NCBI RefSeq assembly: GCF_006717145.1
Contig: NZ_VFQF01000002.1
Location: forward strand, 1,364,001 to 1,428,000
Direction: 5' to 3'
Source of the DNA: Humibacillus xanthopallidus
Lineage (GTDB): Bacteria; Actinomycetota; Actinomycetes; Actinomycetales; Dermatophilaceae
DNA: 64,000 nucleotides
In this document: one piece after another, positions 52,665 through 63,838 of the stretch
Numbering within the stretch: position 1 is the stretch's first letter
Layout: each line of letters starts with the position of its first letter
Program-made: the position numbers and the translations under genes
The notes under the pieces: model-generated
The model's database searches: none
Seen by the model: the letters and a program-made list of their open reading frames with translations, nothing else
Told to the model about the DNA's origin: nothing

Positions 52665-54482
52665 GTGAGCCGCGGGTTCGAGCGTGCGCGATCCGTGCTG
52701 TCGCGGTGGCCCCGTGCCACCCGTCAGCACCGCGTCAGCCTCCTCACGGCCGGGGTGGCCGCCGCAGTGGCGACGGGGGCGGCATCGTGCACGGCGGTCA
52801 CGCCGTCCGCTGACACCGGCGCCGTCGGCAACCCCGTCGTAGGGGTTGCCGCGGCCGGCGGTGGACAGCCGGGGGGCACGTTGCGCGTGCTCGTCGCCGG
52901 CACGGTCGACACGTGGGACCCCCAGCTGATGTATGTCGGCCCGGAGGCCTTCTTCGCCCAGCGCACCTTCGTGCGCGGCCTCACGGCATACGGCACCGGA
53001 GACCGGCAGCGCGACCTCGAGGGCGACCTCGCGACCGACACGGGGCGGGCGAGCAAGGACTCGCGCACGTGGAGCTTCACCCTCCGCGAGGGCGTCAAGT
53101 GGCAGGACGGCTCGCCGATCACGTGCGAGGACGTGCGTCACGGGGTGGCCCGCACCTTCGACCGCACGACGCACATCGGCGGCACGAACTACGCGACCTA
53201 CCTGCTCGACGTGCCGACGAAGGTGACGCCCGAGGGGCTCGACAAGCCCGTCTACGGAGGGCCGTCGGACAAGAGCCACCAGCGCGACTTCGACAGTGCG
53301 GTCTCGTGCAAGGGCCGCACCGTCACCTTCCAGCTGCGCGAGCCCGAGCCGGACTTCGCGCACATCGTCGCGCTGCCGGAGTTCGCGCCGCGCAAGGCAT
53401 CCGCCGACACCGACGACGACAAGGCCGGGCACGACGTCATCAGCAGCGGGCCCTACCGCCTCGAGAAGCCGTGGGTCGTCGGCCAGGGCGGCACCTTCGT
53501 GCGCAACGAGCACTGGGACCCTCGCACCGACCCGATCCGTGAGGCGCTGCCGGACCGCATCGAGGTCACGACGGGGCTGGGTGAGTCCACCGTCATCCAG
53601 CGCCTGCTCAACCAGCAGGACGACGACACGTATGCCGTGTCGTGGGTGGCCGCGTCGCCCACCCTGCGCAACCAGGCGGGCACGGACCTGCAGGCCCGGC
53701 TGACCTTTCCCTACACGGGCAACGTCGACTACCTCGCGATCAACATGCGCAGCAAGGTCATGGGCAACCCCGCCGTGCGCAAGGCGTTCGCGATGGCGAC
53801 GAACCGTGCGACCTACGTCAGCGCCAACGGCGGCGAGGGCGCCGGGGCACCGTCGTGGTCGATCCTCGCGCCGAGCATCGACCCGAGTGGGGTCGAGCCG
53901 CCGCGCGGATCGTCGGTCATGGGCGACCCCGAGGCCGCCCGCAAGGTGCTCACCGACGCCGGGGTGCGCCTTCCCGTCACCGTGCGCGTCGTGCACGCGA
54001 AGTCGGGGCTCATCGACAAGGCGTATGCCGCCCTCGCCGCCGGGTGGGAGCGCGCCGGCTTCGACGTGCAGCTGACCGCCGTCGAGCCCGAGAAGTACTA
54101 CGAGACCATCGAGCAGAAGTCGTCGGTCGACAGCTACGACGTCTTCCGCGGCGTCTGGACCTCTGACATCCCGTCGCCGAGCGGTGTGCTGCCGGCCCTG
54201 TTCGACTTCCGCATCAACGTCGACTCCTCCGGGCCGGGCCAGGACGTCGGCTACTTCACCGATGACGGGGTCGCCGCCCTCATCGACAAGGCCGACGGCA
54301 CCGTCGACCCCGCTGCCCGGCGTCGCGTCTGGGCCCAGGTCGACGACGCGATCCGGGCCAAGGGCGGCTACGTCGCGCTCTCGGCGACGAAGGCCCTCTA
54401 CCTCCACGGCGCCGGGGTGCGCCACTACGAGGACCACGCGGTCGGCGGCATCGTCGACCTCGCCACCGTCGCCGTGCGCTGA
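52665..54482 (+). CDS. LpqW-like family-5 binding lipoprotein
   Basis: 605 aa from GTG 52665, 6 nt after the typA stop. A basic N-terminus and hydrophobic segment end in GAASC (Cys42), an acceptable lipobox. The mature part is an SBP family-5 fold: GGTLRVLVAGTVDTWDPQLMYVG, RTWSFTLREGVKWQDGSPITCEDV and SSGPYRLEKPW. It lacks any nearby transporter. In M. tuberculosis the gene after typA is lpqW (Rv1166), which acts in lipoarabinomannan control rather than peptide uptake. The position fits that orthologue; whether the role is kept is inference. Confidence 0.88.
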   Translation: MSRGFERARSVLSRWPRATRQHRVSLLTAGVAAAVATGAASCTAVTPSADTGAVGNPVVGVAAAGGGQPGGTLRVLVAGTVDTWDPQLMYVGPEAFFAQRTFVRGLTAYGTGDRQRDLEGDLATDTGRASKDSRTWSFTLREGVKWQDGSPITCEDVRHGVARTFDRTTHIGGTNYATYLLDVPTKVTPEGLDKPVYGGPSDKSHQRDFDSAVSCKGRTVTFQLREPEPDFAHIVALPEFAPRKASADTDDDKAGHDVISSGPYRLEKPWVVGQGGTFVRNEHWDPRTDPIREALPDRIEVTTGLGESTVIQRLLNQQDDDTYAVSWVAASPTLRNQAGTDLQARLTFPYTGNVDYLAINMRSKVMGNPAVRKAFAMATNRATYVSANGGEGAGAPSWSILAPSIDPSGVEPPRGSSVMGDPEAARKVLTDAGVRLPVTVRVVHAKSGLIDKAYAALAAGWERAGFDVQLTAVEPEKYYETIEQKSSVDSYDVFRGVWTSDIPSPSGVLPALFDFRINVDSSGPGQDVGYFTDDGVAALIDKADGTVDPAARRRVWAQVDDAIRAKGGYVALSATKALYLHGAGVRHYEDHAVGGIVDLATVAVR

Positions 54483-54494
54483 GGAGCGGAACCC

Positions 54495-55460
54495 ATGACA
54501 GACGAGTCAGAAGGGGCCGCCCCGAGCAGCCGCGCGGCGCGCCTGCTCCTCGTCCACGCCCACCCCGACGACGAGTCGCTGACGTGCGGCATCGCCATGG
54601 CCCACCACGTCGCCCGCGGTGACGAGGTGCACGTGCTGACGTGCACGCTGGGCGAGGAGGGCGAGGTCATCCCGCCCGGGCTCGCCCACCTCGAGGCCGC
54701 GCCCGACGACGCGCTCGGCCCGCACCGGCACGGCGAGCTCGCCGAGGCCCTGCGCCGGGTCGGCGCGACGATGCACGTGCTCGGGGAGGGCTCGGGTCGC
54801 CTCTCGCGCTACCGCGACTCCGGCATGGCCGGCTCGGCCGCTGCAGCCCGGCCCGAGGCGTTCACCGGCGCTGACCTCGACGAGGCCGCGCGCCTCGTCG
54901 TGGACGTCATCACGCAGGTGCGACCCGATGTCGTCATCACCTACGACGAGCACGGCGGCTACGGCCACCCCGACCACATCCAGGCCCACCGCGTCACCCG
55001 TCGCGCCCTCGAGCTCGTGCCGGACGAGGTCCTGCCGGCGCGGGTCCACGAGATCCTGACGCCGGTGAGCTGGGCCCGCGAGGACCGGGCGTGGCTGCGT
55101 GAAGCCGACCCGGCGGCATACCGCAGCGAGACGTGGTGGCGCGAGCACGCCCGCCGGCGCGACCCGTCAGGCGAGCGCCCTTGGCCCCTGGTGCTGCTCG
55201 GCGACGACGACCCCTACCCGCCGTCGGTCGTCGACGACGAGCTCGTGACCCACGTCGTCGTCGACGACGCCGCGCGGGCCGTCAAGAACGCCGCGCTGCG
55301 CGCCCACGTCACCCAGGTGCTCGTCGTCAGCGACGACGTGCACGCCCTGTCGAACCTCGTCGCGACGCGCACGACGGCGCGCGAGGGCTTCCGACGCGTC
55401 GACCCGCGCACCTGGCAGCCGGTGCCGGTGGCGCAGCGCCGGCACTCGCTCCTCGACTGA
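54495..55460 (+). CDS. mshB: GlcNAc-Ins deacetylase of mycothiol synthesis
   Basis: 321 aa from ATG 54495 behind GAGGAGCGGA. Removes acetyl from 1-D-myo-inosityl 2-acetamido-2-deoxy-alpha-D-glucopyranoside, the second step of mycothiol synthesis. Zinc motif AHPDDES (His23, Asp26) and the later HGGYGHPDHIQAHR are conserved, as is TLGEEGEVIPPGL. Length fits (~300). This gene marks the organism as mycothiol-producing. Only 3 nt separate its stop from the convergent GNAT gene. Confidence 0.96.
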   Translation: MTDESEGAAPSSRAARLLLVHAHPDDESLTCGIAMAHHVARGDEVHVLTCTLGEEGEVIPPGLAHLEAAPDDALGPHRHGELAEALRRVGATMHVLGEGSGRLSRYRDSGMAGSAAAARPEAFTGADLDEAARLVVDVITQVRPDVVITYDEHGGYGHPDHIQAHRVTRRALELVPDEVLPARVHEILTPVSWAREDRAWLREADPAAYRSETWWREHARRRDPSGERPWPLVLLGDDDPYPPSVVDDELVTHVVVDDAARAVKNAALRAHVTQVLVVSDDVHALSNLVATRTTAREGFRRVDPRTWQPVPVAQRRHSLLD

Positions 55461-55463
55461 GCG

Positions 55464-56618
55464 TCAGGCGGTGGGCTGCGCGAGGTAGGTGTACTCGTGG
55501 TGCACGCCGAAGCCGAGCCCCTGCCAGAAGGCGATGCCGTCGGCGTTGTCGGCCGACACCTGGAGGTAGATGGCGGGCATGGCGTTCTCGCGGGCCACCA
55601 TCGCGGCCGCCGAGACCATCGTCGAGGCGATGCCGCGGCGGCGGTGCTCCGGGTCGACCCACACCCCGAAGATGCCCGCCCACCCCGGGTGGATCGCCAT
55701 GCGGGCGATGCCGATGATGCGGCCGCTGGCCTCGTCGCGCACCGACAGGAAGAGCTGACCGTCGCTGCCCGTGAGCACGGCCTCGGTCGCGCCGGGCACC
55801 ACCGAGCGGCTGCGGCCGTAGGTCATGAGCCACTCGGGAGAGAGCTTGGCGTCGGCGGTCACCGGCACCGACTCGGTCGTCAGCGGCGGCACGTCGGCGC
55901 TCGGGCCGGTCAGGACGAGGACCCGCGTCCAGTCAGGGCGGCCGGCGCCCGCGACGTAGCCGCGCTCGAGCAGGGCTGCCCCGGCCTGCACGTCCTCGAG
56001 CGCGAAACCCCTCTCGCCATGGACCTGGAAGAGCGGCGGGGCGTCGCGCTCGGCGTACCACCGCTCCACGTAGTCGATGGCCCGGTCGACGGGCAGGCTC
56101 GGGTCACCCACAACGAGAGCGGAGTTGGCCCGGCCGGTGAAACCGCCGGCGTAGCGCAGCACCCAGTCACCGAGGCCTGCCCGGTCGGTGGCGACCCAAC
56201 CCTTGGCCATGAGCGTCTCGAGGTCGTCGGCCGAGACCCGCTCGTGCGCGGGGCCCGGACGGCTCGCCGGAGGCGGCACGTCCTTGGCGGCGATGACGTC
56301 GGCGCGGATGAGCTTCACCCGCTCCTTTTTCGTGTCGACGATGAGGAAGTCGTCGTTGCGGGCGATGAGCTCGCCGACGAAGTCGGTGGCGCGGGCCTGC
56401 GACCCCTCCTCGAGGCGGTAGCGCACGACGACGCGGTTGCCGATGGTCAGGGCCGCCGAGAGCCGGTGGCCGGCAGAGTCGGTGCCAGAGTCGGTGGCAG
56501 TCGGCGCAGACCCGTCGGACGTCGGAACCTCGCCCTGCCGAGCGCTCTGCCGGGTGCTCTCGTCGGGCATCTCAGCGGGCGTCTCAGCGGCGGGGTCATG
56601 CGTGGGGTCGCCAGTCAT
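55464..56618 (-). CDS. GNAT-family acetyltransferase with N-terminal SH3-like extension
   Basis: 384 aa from ATG 56618, chosen because TAGTAT ends 7 nt upstream (leaderless). A disordered acidic/Thr-rich N-terminus (~1-50) is followed by a small beta-rich region ([62 protein letters not shown], ~52-112). A GNAT domain ends the protein, with the acetyl-CoA loop [14 protein letters not shown] and [21 protein letters not shown]. The substrate is unknown. Convergent with mshB, as an acetyltransferase often is in this cluster. Confidence 0.88.
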   Translation of the reverse strand: MTGDPTHDPAAETPAEMPDESTRQSARQGEVPTSDGSAPTATDSGTDSAGHRLSAALTIGNRVVVRYRLEEGSQARATDFVGELIARNDDFLIVDTKKERVKLIRADVIAAKDVPPPASRPGPAHERVSADDLETLMAKGWVATDRAGLGDWVLRYAGGFTGRANSALVVGDPSLPVDRAIDYVERWYAERDAPPLFQVHGERGFALEDVQAGAALLERGYVAGAGRPDWTRVLVLTGPSADVPPLTTESVPVTADAKLSPEWLMTYGRSRSVVPGATEAVLTGSDGQLFLSVRDEASGRIIGIARMAIHPGWAGIFGVWVDPEHRRRGIASTMVSAAAMVARENAMPAIYLQVSADNADGIAFWQGLGFGVHHEYTYLAQPTA

Positions 56619-56625
56619 GTCCGGC

Positions 56626-56631
56626 ATACTA
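56626..56631 (-). promoter_or_regulatory. Candidate leaderless promoter -10 of the GNAT gene
   Basis: TAGTAT on the minus strand, 7 nt, then ATG 56618. The region is shared with the divergent fdxA gene and overlaps one copy of the GGCATAC heptamer (56623-56629). Confidence 0.55.
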
Positions 56632-56682
56632 AGCGGTGCACGCATCCGCCCCGAACGCTCCACAGCAGGAGGTCCGCACCCC

Positions 56683-57009
56683 ATGACCTACGTCATCGCC
56701 CAGCCTTGCGTCGACCTGAAGGACCGGGCGTGCATCGAGGAATGTCCCGTCGACTGCATCTACGAGGGCAAGCGGTCGCTCTACATCCACCCCGACGAGT
56801 GCGTCGACTGCGGTGCGTGCGAGCCGGTGTGCCCGGTCGAGGCGATCTACTACGAGGACGACGTCCCCGAGCAGTGGGCCGACTACTACGACGCGAACGT
56901 CCACTTCTTCGACGACCTCGGCAGCCCCGGTGGTGCGGCCAAGATGGGCGTCATCGACAAGGACCACCCGCTCATCGCAGCCCTGCCTCCGCAGGAGCAC
57001 GACGAGTGA
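56683..57009 (+). CDS. fdxA: 7Fe ferredoxin
   Basis: 108 aa from ATG 56683 behind CAGGAGG. Cluster cysteines: Cys9, Cys17, Cys21 and Cys25 ([17 protein letters not shown]), and Cys40, Cys43, Cys46 and Cys50 ([11 protein letters not shown]). The C-terminal extension ([27 protein letters not shown]) is typical of the actinobacterial FdxA/FdxC type with one [3Fe-4S] and one [4Fe-4S] cluster. Soluble electron carrier. Followed 17 nt later by dapC. Confidence 0.95.
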   Translation: MTYVIAQPCVDLKDRACIEECPVDCIYEGKRSLYIHPDECVDCGACEPVCPVEAIYYEDDVPEQWADYYDANVHFFDDLGSPGGAAKMGVIDKDHPLIAALPPQEHDE

Positions 57010-57026
57010 GCCGAGTGAGCTGACGC

Positions 57027-58163
57027 GTGGCACCCACGCTCTCGCCACCTGCGCTGCCGGACTTCCCCTGGGACTCGCTAGCGCCCTACAAGGCGCGGGC
57101 GAGCGCACATCCTCAGGGTCTCGTCGACCTGTCGGTCGGCACCCCGGTCGACCCGACTCCCGACGTGGTGCGCGACGCCCTCGTGGCGGCCGCTGACGCA
57201 CCCGGCTACCCGCTCACCGTCGGCACTGCCGACGTGCGGGCAGCCATCTGCGAGTGGTTCGCTCGTCGTCGCGGGGTCACCGGGCTGCAGCCCGACGCGG
57301 TGCTGCCGACGATCGGCAGCAAGGAGCTCGTCGCGTGGCTGCCGACCTTCCTCGGCCTCGGGGCGGGTGACCTCGTCGGCATCCCGGCCGTGGCCTACCC
57401 CACCTACGACATCGGCGCCCGGCTCGCCGGTGCCACCTCGGTCGTGGCCCAGTCGCTCACCAGTCTCGGCCCGCTGACGGCGTCGACGACGCCAAAACTG
57501 TTGTGGCTCAACAGTCCCGGCAACCCCAACGGGCAGGTTCTCGGAGTTCCGCACCTGCGCAAGGTCGTCGAGTGGGCCCGCGAGCACGACGTCGTCGTTG
57601 CGAGCGACGAGTGCTACGCCGAGCTCGACTGGCGCGAGGGGCAGCTCGGCACGACGACGCCGAGCATCCTGCACCCCGAGGTGAGCGGAGGCGACCACCG
57701 CGGACTGCTCGCGGTCTACTCGCTGTCCAAGCAGAGCAACCTCGCTGGCTACCGGGCCGCCTTCGTCGCCGGTGACCCGCAGATCATCGGGTCCGTCCTC
57801 GAGGTGCGCAAGCACGCCGGCATGATCATGCCCACACCGGTCCAGCACGCCATGGCGGTCGCCCTGCGCGACGACGCCCATGTCGATGCCCAGCGGGCGG
57901 CATACGGCCGACGGCGTGAGCGGCTGCTCGCGGCAGTCGTGGCGGCTGGGCTGCGTGTCGACCACTCCGAGGCCGGCCTCTATCTCTGGGCCACCCGCGA
58001 AGAGGACTGTTGGACAACGGTTTCCGCGCTCGCGGACCTCGGCATCCTCGTGGCGCCCGGCTCGTTCTACGGGGCTGCGGGCGGCCAGCACGTGCGCATC
58101 GCCCTCACGGCGACCGACGAGCGCATCGCCGCTGCCTGCTCACGACTCGCGCCCGCGTCCTGA
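57027..58163 (+). CDS. dapC: Succinyldiaminopimelate transaminase
   Basis: 378 aa from GTG 57027. Class I/II aminotransferase that makes N-succinyl-LL-diaminopimelate from the keto form. The PLP lysine lies in YSLSKQSNLAGYRAAFVAGD; the Asn and Tyr sites are LWLNSPGNPNGQVL and SDECYAELDW. The fdxA-dapC order is a hallmark of actinobacteria. It belongs with dapD and dapE 2.6-4 kb downstream, with gltA and an SLT-like gene between them. Confidence 0.93.
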   Translation: MAPTLSPPALPDFPWDSLAPYKARASAHPQGLVDLSVGTPVDPTPDVVRDALVAAADAPGYPLTVGTADVRAAICEWFARRRGVTGLQPDAVLPTIGSKELVAWLPTFLGLGAGDLVGIPAVAYPTYDIGARLAGATSVVAQSLTSLGPLTASTTPKLLWLNSPGNPNGQVLGVPHLRKVVEWAREHDVVVASDECYAELDWREGQLGTTTPSILHPEVSGGDHRGLLAVYSLSKQSNLAGYRAAFVAGDPQIIGSVLEVRKHAGMIMPTPVQHAMAVALRDDAHVDAQRAAYGRRRERLLAAVVAAGLRVDHSEAGLYLWATREEDCWTTVSALADLGILVAPGSFYGAAGGQHVRIALTATDERIAAACSRLAPAS

Positions 58164-58306
58164 GTGGCGTCCCGGCCGGCGGCGGGTCCTCGGCGTCCGG
58201 TTCTTCAGGGGTGGACCCTGTTTGGTCCTCGGGCCCGCCGCTGGGGTAACGTCGCACGCGGACACGTCCGGCGACCCCTGGCCGGATCGACAGGAGGCGA
58301 GGAACC

Positions 58307-59587
<1,281 letters not shown>

Positions 59588-59600
59588 GTCCTGAAGCGTC

Positions 59601-59629
59601 CGGCCCGTCCCGTTACCCGGGGCGGGCCG
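59601..59629 (+). terminator. Terminator after gltA
   Basis: CGGCCCGTCCCG and CGGGGCGGGCCG pair over 12 bp (one G-U) with a 5-nt loop, 14 nt after the gltA stop, followed by TTCG. Confidence 0.8.
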
Positions 59630-59711
59630 TTCGCATGCCCGATGCCGTATGCCGTCGGGCCGGCTCGCGCTGGGCCGTGGGCGCAGGCGCGCGTGACGCG
59701 CGGAGGTCGGG

Positions 59712-59871
59712 GGCGGCATACCGTGGCCACTCGACGCGCCCGTGGCGGCAAGCTGTGGCCACTCGACGGGTCGGGGGCGGCAAGCTGTGGCCACTCGACG
59801 GGTCAGGGGCGGCAAGCTGTGGCCTCTCGACGGGTCAGGGGCGGCACAGAGTGGCCTCTCGACTTGTCAGG
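59712..59871. repeat. Five tandem 32-bp repeats
   Basis: Units start at 59712, 59744, 59776, 59808 and 59840, exactly 32 bp apart. The consensus begins GGCGGCAAGCTGTGGCC and ends ACTCGACGGGTC. Units 2-4 are nearly identical, while the outer ones have drifted. There are no spacers, so it is not a CRISPR array. The last unit covers the stop codon of the convergent SLT-like gene (59867). It lies in the gap after gltA. Confidence 0.9.
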
Positions 59872-60748
59872 AGAGGGTGATCGTCACCGTCTTGCCGTCG
59901 GCGCCCGGTGACCATGCGGGCTCGCGGGCGGAACGGTCCCACGTGCGCTCGCCGATGGTGACCGAGGTCGCGCCGTACTGCTCGGCCCGCGCGACCGCCC
60001 AGTGGGCGACGGCCCAGGCCGTCGTCACGTCAGCCGCCTTGACGGTGAGCACGCCGTCGCCGGCGGTCGAGGTCGTGACACCCATCTGCTTCTCGAGGTC
60101 GGCGGCGACCGCGGCCGGGCTGGCGTGGGTCTTCGCGGCGTCGAGGCGGCACACGAGCCCGGCAGGGGAGTGGCCCGTCAGCGTCGAGGCGAGCACGCGG
60201 CCCTCACCCTCGTGGTCGCGGTAGGCCTCGGGGAAGCCGCTCTTCTGCACCCGCTGCGCGATCTTCGTGATGTCGGCGGTCTCGTAGCCCTTGTACTTCA
60301 CGAGGGCGTCGAGGAAGGCGTTCGTCGCGTGGATGGGGTCGAGGATCTGCTCCTCGGTGCCCCACCCCTGGCTCGGCCGCTGCTGGAAGAGGCCCAGCGA
60401 GTCACGGTCGCCGTAGCGCAGGTTGCGGATCTTGCTCTCCTGGATCGCCGTCGTCAGCGCGATCGTCGCGGCGCGGGGCGGCAGGTCGCGCTTGGTCGCC
60501 ACGGCGGCGATGAGGGCGGCGTTGCCGGCCTGCTCGGGGTCGAAGGTCTCGGTCATGCCGCCGGCCGTGATCGTGCACTGCGGGTTGATGACGCTGTCGA
60601 GCAGGAAGCGGGCTCCGAACCAGCCCGCGGTGGCGAGCAGTCCGAGGATGACGAGCAGCGAGATCGCCCGGCGCCGGCGCCGTGCCGGCGGTCGCGTGAC
60701 GGGTCGGCTCGGCCCGGCCCGGTCCGGGGCGGGTCGGGTCTTCGACAT
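59867..60748 (-). CDS. Membrane-anchored lytic-transglycosylase-like protein
   Basis: 293 aa from ATG 60748. A basic cytoplasmic tail (PPARRRRRA), one membrane span (ISLLVILGLLATAGWFGARFLL, ~29-50), then an outside domain. The segment TAIQESKIRNLRYGDRDSLGLFQQRPSQGWGTEEQI has the SLT-like Glu and the GLFQQRPS signature of peptidoglycan lytic enzymes. A second half (~215-293) is an unrecognised alpha/beta unit (VKAADVTTAWAVAHWAVARAEQYG). Relatives are often misnamed 'heavy metal transporter'. Probably acts on cell wall. Upstream of it is dapD. Confidence 0.85.
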   Translation of the reverse strand: MSKTRPAPDRAGPSRPVTRPPARRRRRAISLLVILGLLATAGWFGARFLLDSVINPQCTITAGGMTETFDPEQAGNAALIAAVATKRDLPPRAATIALTTAIQESKIRNLRYGDRDSLGLFQQRPSQGWGTEEQILDPIHATNAFLDALVKYKGYETADITKIAQRVQKSGFPEAYRDHEGEGRVLASTLTGHSPAGLVCRLDAAKTHASPAAVAADLEKQMGVTTSTAGDGVLTVKAADVTTAWAVAHWAVARAEQYGATSVTIGERTWDRSAREPAWSPGADGKTVTITLS

Positions 60749-60799
60749 GGTGGAGGGATGTCCTTCGTCGGTGCCGGCGGCGGGGCCGGCGGCAGTCGG

Positions 60800-61732
60800 T
60801 CAGTCGTTGGCGTGCAGAGCCGCGTTGAGGGTGATGCCGGTGCCCGCGCGGTCGCGAGCCTCGACAGCCCCGGTGACGCTGTTGCGGATGAAGAGGATGT
60901 TGCTCGACCCCGACAGCTCGCGTGCCTTGACGACCGAGCCGTCGGGCAGCATCACCTTGGTGCCGGCGGTGACGTAGAGCCCCGCCTCGACGACGCAGTC
61001 ATCGCCGAGAGCGATGCCGATGCCACCGTTGGCCCCGACGAGACAACGCTCACCGATGCGCACGCGTTCCGTGCCACCGCCGGAGAGGGTGCCCATGATC
61101 GAGGCGCCGGCGCCGATGTCGGACCCGTCGCCGACGACGACACCCTGCACGATGCGACCCTCGACCATCGAGGTGCCGAGCGTGCCGGCGTTGAAGTTGC
61201 AGAATCCCTCGTGCATGACCGTGGTGCCGGGGGAGAGGTGCGCGCCGAGGCGCACCCGGTCGGCGTCGGCGATGCGCACACCCTGCGGCACGACGTAGTC
61301 GGTCATCCGCGGGAACTTGTCGACGCCGTAGACGGCGACGTGCCCCGCGCCCCGCAGCCGCGCCCGGGTCTGCTCGAAGCCGTCGACCGCGCACGGGCCG
61401 GCGCTCGTCCACACGACGTTGGGCAGCGCGCCGAAGATGCCGTCGAGGTTCAGCTCGTTGGGGCGCACGAGACAGTGCGAGAGCAGGTGGAGGCGCAGGT
61501 ACGCGTCGGACGTGCCGTCAGGAGCGGCATCGAGGTCGATCTGCTGGCGCACGACCTCCGTACGCACCCCGCGAAGGGGGTCCGTGCCGGCGAGCGCGTG
61601 CAGCTCGTCGGGGACGGCGGCGTCATCGGGAGCTGCCCCCAGCGCAGGGGCGGGGTACCACGTATCGAGCACCTGCCCGCCGTCCGTGACCGTCGCCAGG
61701 CCGAATCCCCATGCACCGCGCTGCTCAGACAT
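60800..61732 (-). CDS. dapD: Tetrahydrodipicolinate N-succinyltransferase
   Basis: 310 aa from ATG 61732. Transfers succinyl from succinyl-CoA to tetrahydrodipicolinate. The left-handed beta helix is visible in the hexapeptide pattern ([35 protein letters not shown]... [32 protein letters not shown]). This is the actinobacterial type with a longer N-terminal domain. TACCCT ends 7 nt before the ATG, so the message is probably leaderless. Divergent from dapE across a 57-bp palindrome. Confidence 0.96.
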   Translation of the reverse strand: MSEQRGAWGFGLATVTDGGQVLDTWYPAPALGAAPDDAAVPDELHALAGTDPLRGVRTEVVRQQIDLDAAPDGTSDAYLRLHLLSHCLVRPNELNLDGIFGALPNVVWTSAGPCAVDGFEQTRARLRGAGHVAVYGVDKFPRMTDYVVPQGVRIADADRVRLGAHLSPGTTVMHEGFCNFNAGTLGTSMVEGRIVQGVVVGDGSDIGAGASIMGTLSGGGTERVRIGERCLVGANGGIGIALGDDCVVEAGLYVTAGTKVMLPDGSVVKARELSGSSNILFIRNSVTGAVEARDRAGTGITLNAALHAND

Positions 61733-61739
61733 GGGCCCA

Positions 61740-61745
61740 AGGGTA
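61740..61745 (-). promoter_or_regulatory. Candidate leaderless promoter -10 of dapD
   Basis: TACCCT on the minus strand, followed by TGGGCCC and then ATG 61732. TANNNT form with 7-nt spacing. Confidence 0.6.
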
Positions 61746-61789
61746 GGGGTGGGCAGTCGCGCCCGCCCAACCCGGCTCGCGGGCTGGGC

Positions 61790-61846
61790 GCACCGTGTGA
61801 CGACGGGGCCACTCGAGCCTCGAGTGGCCCCGTCGTCACACGGTGC
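61790..61846. repeat. Perfect 57-bp palindrome between dapD and dapE
   Basis: Arms 61790-61817 and 61819-61846 are perfectly complementary over 28 bp around a single central C; each arm runs from GCACCGTG to ACTCGAG. It lies upstream of both divergent promoters, ~45 bp from the dapD -10 and ~28 bp from the dapE -10, so it is not a normal terminator position. It shares GGCCACTCGA with the 32-bp repeats 2 kb away. Confidence 0.97.
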
Positions 61847-61874
61847 CAGGCGGCGGCCGGGAGCCCGTGGCCGC

Positions 61875-61880
61875 TAGCCT
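61875..61880 (+). promoter_or_regulatory. Candidate leaderless promoter -10 of dapE
   Basis: TAGCCT, then TCCCCGT, then ATG 61888. No Shine-Dalgarno. The start codon lies inside a GTATGCC heptamer (61886-61892). Confidence 0.6.
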
Positions 61881-61887
61881 TCCCCGT

Positions 61888-62988
61888 ATGCCGTCCCCGA
61901 CCGATGCCGCCCAGGCCACCTCCGTGACCGCCCTCGACCTCTCCTGCGACGTCGTCGCGCTGACCGCAGCCGTGTGCGACATCGAGTCGGTCAGCCAGGA
62001 CGAGGCCGCGCTCGCCGACGCGATCGAGGCGGCGCTGCGCCCGCTCACTCACCTGACCGTCGAGCGAGACGGCAACACGGTCGTGGCGCGCACCTCGCTC
62101 GGTCGGGCCGAGCGTATCGTGCTCGCGGGCCACATCGACACCGTGCCGCTGACCGCCGCGCCCAACCTGCCGACGACGCAGGTCGACGGGCTGCTCTGGG
62201 GCCGCGGCACCGTCGACATGAAGGGCGGCGTCGCGGTCATGCTCCGCATCGCCGCGCAGGTCACGGAGCCAACTCGTGACCTGACCTTCCTCTTCTACGA
62301 GTGCGAGGAGATCGACGCCCGCTTCAACGGTCTCGCCCGGCTCGCCGAGCACCGTCCCGAGCTGCTCCACGGCGACTTCGCCGTGCTGCTCGAGCCCACC
62401 GACGGCGCCGTCGAGGGCGGGTGCAAGGGCACCCTGCGCGTCGACGTCGTGACGAAGGGCATCGCGTCGCACTCGGCGCGGCCGTGGAAAGGCCACAACG
62501 CGATCCACGACGCCGCCGTCGTGCTCGCCCGCCTCGCGGCCTACGAAGCCGCCACGGTCCCGGTCGACGGCCTCGACTACCACGAGGCGCTCCAGGCGGT
62601 CGGCATCGCCGGCGGGATCGCCGGCAACGTCATCCCCGATCGGTGCACGGTGACCGTCAACTACCGCTACGCACCCGACAAGGACACCGAGCAGGCGCTG
62701 GCCCACGTGCGCGAGGTCTTCGATGGCTTCGAGGTGACGCTCGGCGACGCCGCCGACGGTGCGCGCCCGGGCCTGCACCTGCCGGCAGCCCAGGCCTTCA
62801 TCGAGGCCCTGGGGGTGCCGGTCAACCCCAAGGAGGGCTGGACCGACGTCGCCCGCTTCTCCGCCCTGGGCATCCCGGCCGTCAACTACGGCCCGGGCGA
62901 CCCCAACCTCGCCCACATGGACGACGAGAGCTGCCCCGTCGAGCAGTACACCGCTGCCGAGGCCGCCCTGCTGCGCTGGCTGGCCTGA
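61888..62988 (+). CDS. dapE: Succinyl-diaminopimelate desuccinylase
   Basis: 366 aa from ATG 61888. M20 metallopeptidase-family enzyme that frees succinate to give LL-diaminopimelate. Metal-site residues: His in VLAGHIDTVPL, bridging Asp in GRGTVDMKGG, Glu-Glu in FYECEEID, and His near the end in PNLAHMDDESC. The dimerisation domain is in the middle (~175-285, KGIASHSARPWKGHNAIH). Leaderless start as described. Completes the dapC/D/E set in this window. Confidence 0.95.
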   Translation: MPSPTDAAQATSVTALDLSCDVVALTAAVCDIESVSQDEAALADAIEAALRPLTHLTVERDGNTVVARTSLGRAERIVLAGHIDTVPLTAAPNLPTTQVDGLLWGRGTVDMKGGVAVMLRIAAQVTEPTRDLTFLFYECEEIDARFNGLARLAEHRPELLHGDFAVLLEPTDGAVEGGCKGTLRVDVVTKGIASHSARPWKGHNAIHDAAVVLARLAAYEAATVPVDGLDYHEALQAVGIAGGIAGNVIPDRCTVTVNYRYAPDKDTEQALAHVREVFDGFEVTLGDAADGARPGLHLPAAQAFIEALGVPVNPKEGWTDVARFSALGIPAVNYGPGDPNLAHMDDESCPVEQYTAAEAALLRWLA

Positions 62989-63058
62989 GGCGCGACCTTC
63001 AGGGATCGCCCCGAGGCGGGTGCGGGGGTTGCGACGTCGGGGGCACACCCCGGACGCA

Positions 63059-63064
63059 TAGGGT
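63059..63064 (+). promoter_or_regulatory. Candidate leaderless promoter -10 of the LOG gene
   Basis: TAGGGT, then GACGCT, then GTG 63071. TANNNT with 6-nt spacing and no ribosome site. Confidence 0.55.
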
Positions 63065-63070
63065 GACGCT

Positions 63071-63834
<764 letters not shown>

Positions 63835-63838
<4 letters not shown>

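Noticed and set aside
50637-54437. Very long minus-strand open frame opposite typA and the LpqW-like gene
   Set aside because: It crosses two well supported genes on the other strand and reads as antisense composition only.
59712-59871. Possible CRISPR array
   Set aside because: The 32-bp units are directly joined with no spacers and no cas genes are near.
61790-61846. Plain rho-independent terminator for dapD or dapE
   Set aside because: Both genes are transcribed away from it, and no gene ends there.
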